This document shows positions 61,124 through 64,000 of a stretch of DNA of 64,000 nucleotides, piece by piece. This DNA comes from Bradyrhizobium sp. 170 (lineage in GTDB: Bacteria > Pseudomonadota > Alphaproteobacteria > Rhizobiales > Xanthobacteraceae): contig NZ_CP064703.1 of the NCBI RefSeq assembly GCF_023101085.1, positions 7,068,001 to 7,132,000 on the forward strand, given 5' to 3'. The first letter of the stretch is position 1. Every line of letters starts with the position of its first letter. Both the position numbers and the translations under genes were made by a program. The notes beneath the pieces were generated by a model. The model saw only the letters and a list, made by a program, of their open reading frames with translations. It was not told the DNA's origin and searched no databases.

Positions 61124-62491
61124 ATGACCCTTCGTCAAAGGGCTCTTCGAGCTGGAGCGTGGACCGTCGCATCGTACGGCGTCGAATTGTCAACGCGACT
61201 GCTCACGAATTTGGTTATGACGCGCCTTCTTTTCCCGGAAGCATTTGGCGTTGTGGCAGCTGCAACGGCGTTGATAGTCGGTCTTGGATTGTTGAGCGAT
61301 TTCGGCGTAAGGGCTGTGATTATACGCAGCCCTCAAGGGGAAGATCCAAAATTTCTCCAATCGGCCTGGACATTTCAATGCTCCCGAGGCGTTCTGTTGT
61401 GGCTCGTATTGATTGTTGTCTGCGCCGTTCTCAATCTTCAGGCAATTCGCTCAATGCTACCGCCAGAGAGTGTATTCGCGAATGTCCAATTTCCTTTCGT
61501 TGCTTGCGTGTTGGGAATTACTCTTGCTCTAAACTGCTGTGAATCGACGGCAATTTCACTGAACACAAGACGGCTGAATTTTAAGCCGATAACCGTGCTG
61601 GATCTCACCGCCCGAATAACGTCCATCCCAATAATGATTGGTTCGGCCTACCTCTATCCCAGCGTGTGGTCCATCGTCGCAGGAACGATCGCGGGCGGCA
61701 TCATGCGCCTCGCGCTGTCACATGCCATCATTCCGGGCCCTCGGATGAAGTTTGTATGGCATCAAGAACATATCAAAGAAATTGTCGCTTTTGGAAAATG
61801 GGTCAACCTCTCATCGATCGCCACATTCATCAGTTCACAAAGCGACGTTCTCCTCCTTGGGGTCTGGCTAACGGGGCCGCTATTGGGAATCTACTTCATC
61901 GCGAAGACTCTAAGTGACGCGATCGAGAATCTCGTTGAGCGACTAAATAGCTCAATGACACTGTCCGTCCTAGGCGAGATAGTCAGAAAAAATCCTGGTG
62001 ATCTCAGAGATCGCTATTACCGATTTAGATTGCCCATCGAGCTCGTCGCTGCAGGCTCTGCAGGATTTCTTTTCGCGGCAGGCGACTTGATCGTGAATGT
62101 GCTCTATGACCATCGTTATGCGGAAGCGGGCGTTATGTTGCGCATTCTGAGCTTTGGTCTTTTACTATACCCCAGTCTGCTGATTCGTTCGGCCTTCGCA
62201 GTAGTCGGCAAACCAAATATAGTGGCCTGGATATCAGTTCTTCAGGCCATTTCGTTGGCTTGCTGCATGGTATTCGGATTTTATTTTTTCGGTGCTCTTG
62301 GCGGCATCGCCGGTGCAGTCGCTAGTCGCGCTATTCCGTCAGTCGCAATACTCTTGATGGCTCGTGGTGAGGGCTGGATAAGTCCAGCGAAAGAGCTACG
62401 CTGTGTCCCCATCTACGGCGTCGGATTCATCCTCGGTAAGCTAGCCGTCTACGTTGTGCATTTGATACCGATCGGCCTCGGCCACACATAG
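61124..62491 (+). CDS. Wzx-like polysaccharide flippase
   Basis: 455 residues from the ATG at 61124. Twelve to fourteen membrane helices. The opening LRAGAWTVASYGVELSTRLLTNLVMTRLLFPEAFG and the block SSIATFISSQSDVLLLGVWL are typical for the MVF/PST (RfbX, WzxC) family. It moves the lipid-linked repeat across the inner membrane. It lies 68 bases after the polymerase. Confidence 0.88.
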   Translation: MTLRQRALRAGAWTVASYGVELSTRLLTNLVMTRLLFPEAFGVVAAATALIVGLGLLSDFGVRAVIIRSPQGEDPKFLQSAWTFQCSRGVLLWLVLIVVCAVLNLQAIRSMLPPESVFANVQFPFVACVLGITLALNCCESTAISLNTRRLNFKPITVLDLTARITSIPIMIGSAYLYPSVWSIVAGTIAGGIMRLALSHAIIPGPRMKFVWHQEHIKEIVAFGKWVNLSSIATFISSQSDVLLLGVWLTGPLLGIYFIAKTLSDAIENLVERLNSSMTLSVLGEIVRKNPGDLRDRYYRFRLPIELVAAGSAGFLFAAGDLIVNVLYDHRYAEAGVMLRILSFGLLLYPSLLIRSAFAVVGKPNIVAWISVLQAISLACCMVFGFYFFGALGGIAGAVASRAIPSVAILLMARGEGWISPAKELRCVPIYGVGFILGKLAVYVVHLIPIGLGHT

Positions 62492-62523
62492 GGCTACTGG
62501 AAATCGTTCGACCTGCCGAGGAC

Positions 62524-63564
62524 CTAGGTCAACCCCGCCTTGTTAGCTTGATACCACTCGCTCGTTTCTGCCAAGCCCGCCTCCAGCGGACAGGTTGGCT
62601 CGTATCCCAAAAGACGTTGAGCCTTACTGATATCCGCGGATGATCGAACGATATCGCCTGTCCTAGGCTCGCGGTAGACGGGCCTTAGGTCTTTCACATT
62701 TGGGCAATGTGGGACGAGAGCCCCCTGGATCATACCAAACAGCTCGTTCAGCGAGGTGCCGCGACCGAGTGCAACATTGTAGATTTGATTTGTTGCGTCG
62801 GACGATTCGATCGTTGCAGCCAGAATATTTGCTTGAACTACATTCTCGACATGACAAAAGTCACGACTAGCCTCTCCATCTCCATATATTTCCACTACAT
62901 CTCCAGCGATCATCGCGTCCATCCACCGCGGGATGACCGCTGAATACGGACCTTTAGGGTCTTGGCGGCGACCAAAAATGTTGAAGTAACGAAGCCCGAT
63001 CGAGTGAAAGGAAAAGTTTTTGCTAAAGACATCTGCGTAAAGTTCATTGACCAATTTAGTCACCGCGTACGGCGATAAAGGCCGGCCAATCACGTGCTCA
63101 ACCTGACGTGGCGCCACGTGATCACCGTAGGTCGAGCTGGACGCCGCAAAAACAAAGCGGCGAACTGAAGCATCGCGTGATGCGACCAGCATATTAAGAA
63201 ATCCATCTACGTTCACAAGATTGGTTGATACCGGATCGCTGATTGACCAAGGCACACTCCCCAGGGCGGCTTGGTGCAGAACGTAGTCGACGCCAGCGAC
63301 TACCTCTCGACACAGTCGAGCATCAACAACATCCCCCTCAATCATGCGGAAGCGAGAGAACTGGGCAGGCGTGACCAGACTTTTTACGTCCTCAAGATTT
63401 CTTCGATTGCCGGTCGCAAAATTATCCAGACCGACAACGGTTTGGTCGAGCCGTAGCAGCTCCTCGAGGAGATTCGAGCCAATGAATCCCGCAACACCTG
63501 TTATGAGCCATCGCTTAGGCTGGGCTTGCAAACGCTTGCGTACTTGCTGGTATCTAGACATCAT
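62524..63564 (-). CDS. UDP-N-acetylglucosamine 4-epimerase-like (WbpP/TviC type)
   Basis: 346 residues, extended SDR. NAD site TGVAGFIGSNLLEELL, DNFATGNRRNL, HQAALGSVPWSISDP, catalytic ASSSTYGD with SPYAVTKLVNE (YxxxK), and GLRYFNIFGRRQDP. This motif set fits UDP-HexNAc 4-epimerases such as WbpP, which provide UDP-GalNAc. It is convergent with the flippase gene. Confidence 0.88.
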   Translation of the reverse strand: MMSRYQQVRKRLQAQPKRWLITGVAGFIGSNLLEELLRLDQTVVGLDNFATGNRRNLEDVKSLVTPAQFSRFRMIEGDVVDARLCREVVAGVDYVLHQAALGSVPWSISDPVSTNLVNVDGFLNMLVASRDASVRRFVFAASSSTYGDHVAPRQVEHVIGRPLSPYAVTKLVNELYADVFSKNFSFHSIGLRYFNIFGRRQDPKGPYSAVIPRWMDAMIAGDVVEIYGDGEASRDFCHVENVVQANILAATIESSDATNQIYNVALGRGTSLNELFGMIQGALVPHCPNVKDLRPVYREPRTGDIVRSSADISKAQRLLGYEPTCPLEAGLAETSEWYQANKAGLT

Positions 63565-63905
63565 AAGCTCATTGCCTCAACAAGGGCTCGCCACTGTCAT
63601 CATGGAAATTCCAAATTTGTTATGGCAAGGGCCGCCGACCACGCTATTGCACATTCTCCTAGACTTCCCTTGCTATGAATATTTATGGGCAGAGAACGTC
63701 AATTGCGTGCCTGCCAAATAATGTTGCTGACCAAAAGTGATTTGCAGGATTAGAGCCTCACCCCCTTGGATCAAGCGCGACCTCTGTCTCATTAACCCTT
63801 TCTCTGTCAAGGGCTAGGCGCTAGTGGTAACGTGGGATAGTCTGCCCGTTTATAGGACTTTTTCAGCTGCGATATTCGAAGACCTGTTTTTAGAGAAGCG
63901 CAGCA
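63565..63905. other. Intergenic region
   Basis: About 340 bases between divergent genes. AT-rich; no gene or clear repeat was recognised. Promoters for both sides are expected here. Confidence 0.4.
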
Positions 63906-64000
63906 ATGCCAGTTAAAGTGAAAGCCAAGAACGAAGTGAACACTCGCTCAATTGACAATAACTACGACGACGTGAGGCGGCGAGTTTCTTTGAAACGGAA
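63906..64000 (+). CDS. Start of an unidentified gene, cut by the right edge
   Basis: ATG at 63906 opens a frame (MPVKVKAKNEVNTRSIDNNY and on) that stays open for 31 codons to the edge. The sequence is hydrophilic with no signal peptide. The ribosome site (GAGAAG) is weak. Too short to name. Confidence 0.4.
   Translation, partial: MPVKVKAKNEVNTRSIDNNYDDVRRRVSLKR

Overview
The window looks like chromosomal DNA of a Bradyrhizobium-type alphaproteobacterium. This is inferred from the GC-rich coding style, PEP-CTERM tails of the PEPxxW(A/V)M type, small secreted and membrane proteins of a kind familiar from that genus, an IS481-type insertion and a palindromic intergenic repeat I associate from memory with Bradyrhizobium. 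No rRNA, tRNA or CRISPR array was seen.

1-10.5 kb (minus strand): an efflux operon. In transcription order it holds an HME-type RND pump, a short adaptor-like periplasmic protein, a second RND pump, a secreted protein, two proteins with near-duplicate PepSY domains, another secreted protein and the start of a membrane-anchored adaptor cut by the window edge.

11-15.3 kb (plus): an outer-membrane porin-like protein, a lipoprotein and a LuxR-type regulator with a degenerate receiver.

15.3-22 kb (minus): a type I secretion locus. Two Gly/Asp/Asn-rich proteins that share a repeat are followed by an ABC exporter with an unusual signature motif and a HlyD-type adaptor whose N-terminus carries an in-frame 147-bp tandem duplication. 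A frameshifted IS481-family element sits exactly on the stop codon of the larger repeat protein, with a CCTAGA (NCTAGN) target duplication.

22-26.5 kb: small genes, including a lytic-transglycosylase-like protein, a PhnB/VOC protein and a zinc-ribbon protein, with several gene-poor stretches.

26.5-64 kb: a large exopolysaccharide and protein-sorting region. It contains an NfrA-like outer-membrane protein, three PEP-CTERM proteins, an exosortase with a small membrane partner, EpsD-type isomerase, EpsI, a trypsin-like protease, GDP-fucose synthesis (gmd, fcl), a tyrosine kinase with its Wzz partner, an ExeA-like ATPase, a Wza-type export protein, an outer-membrane barrel, the TPR lipoprotein PrsT, a WecG/TagA glycosyltransferase fused to a STAS-like domain, acyl- and acetyltransferases, further glycosyltransferases (GT2, GT4, two GT25), a Wzy-like polymerase, a Wzx-like flippase and a UDP-HexNAc epimerase. 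Together these could make, polymerise, flip and export a fucose-containing, acetylated polysaccharide and sort PEP-CTERM proteins. The initiating phosphoglycosyltransferase was not found. The 57-62.5 kb part is visibly more AT-rich and carries a glycosyltransferase remnant, which suggests a variable strain-specific segment.
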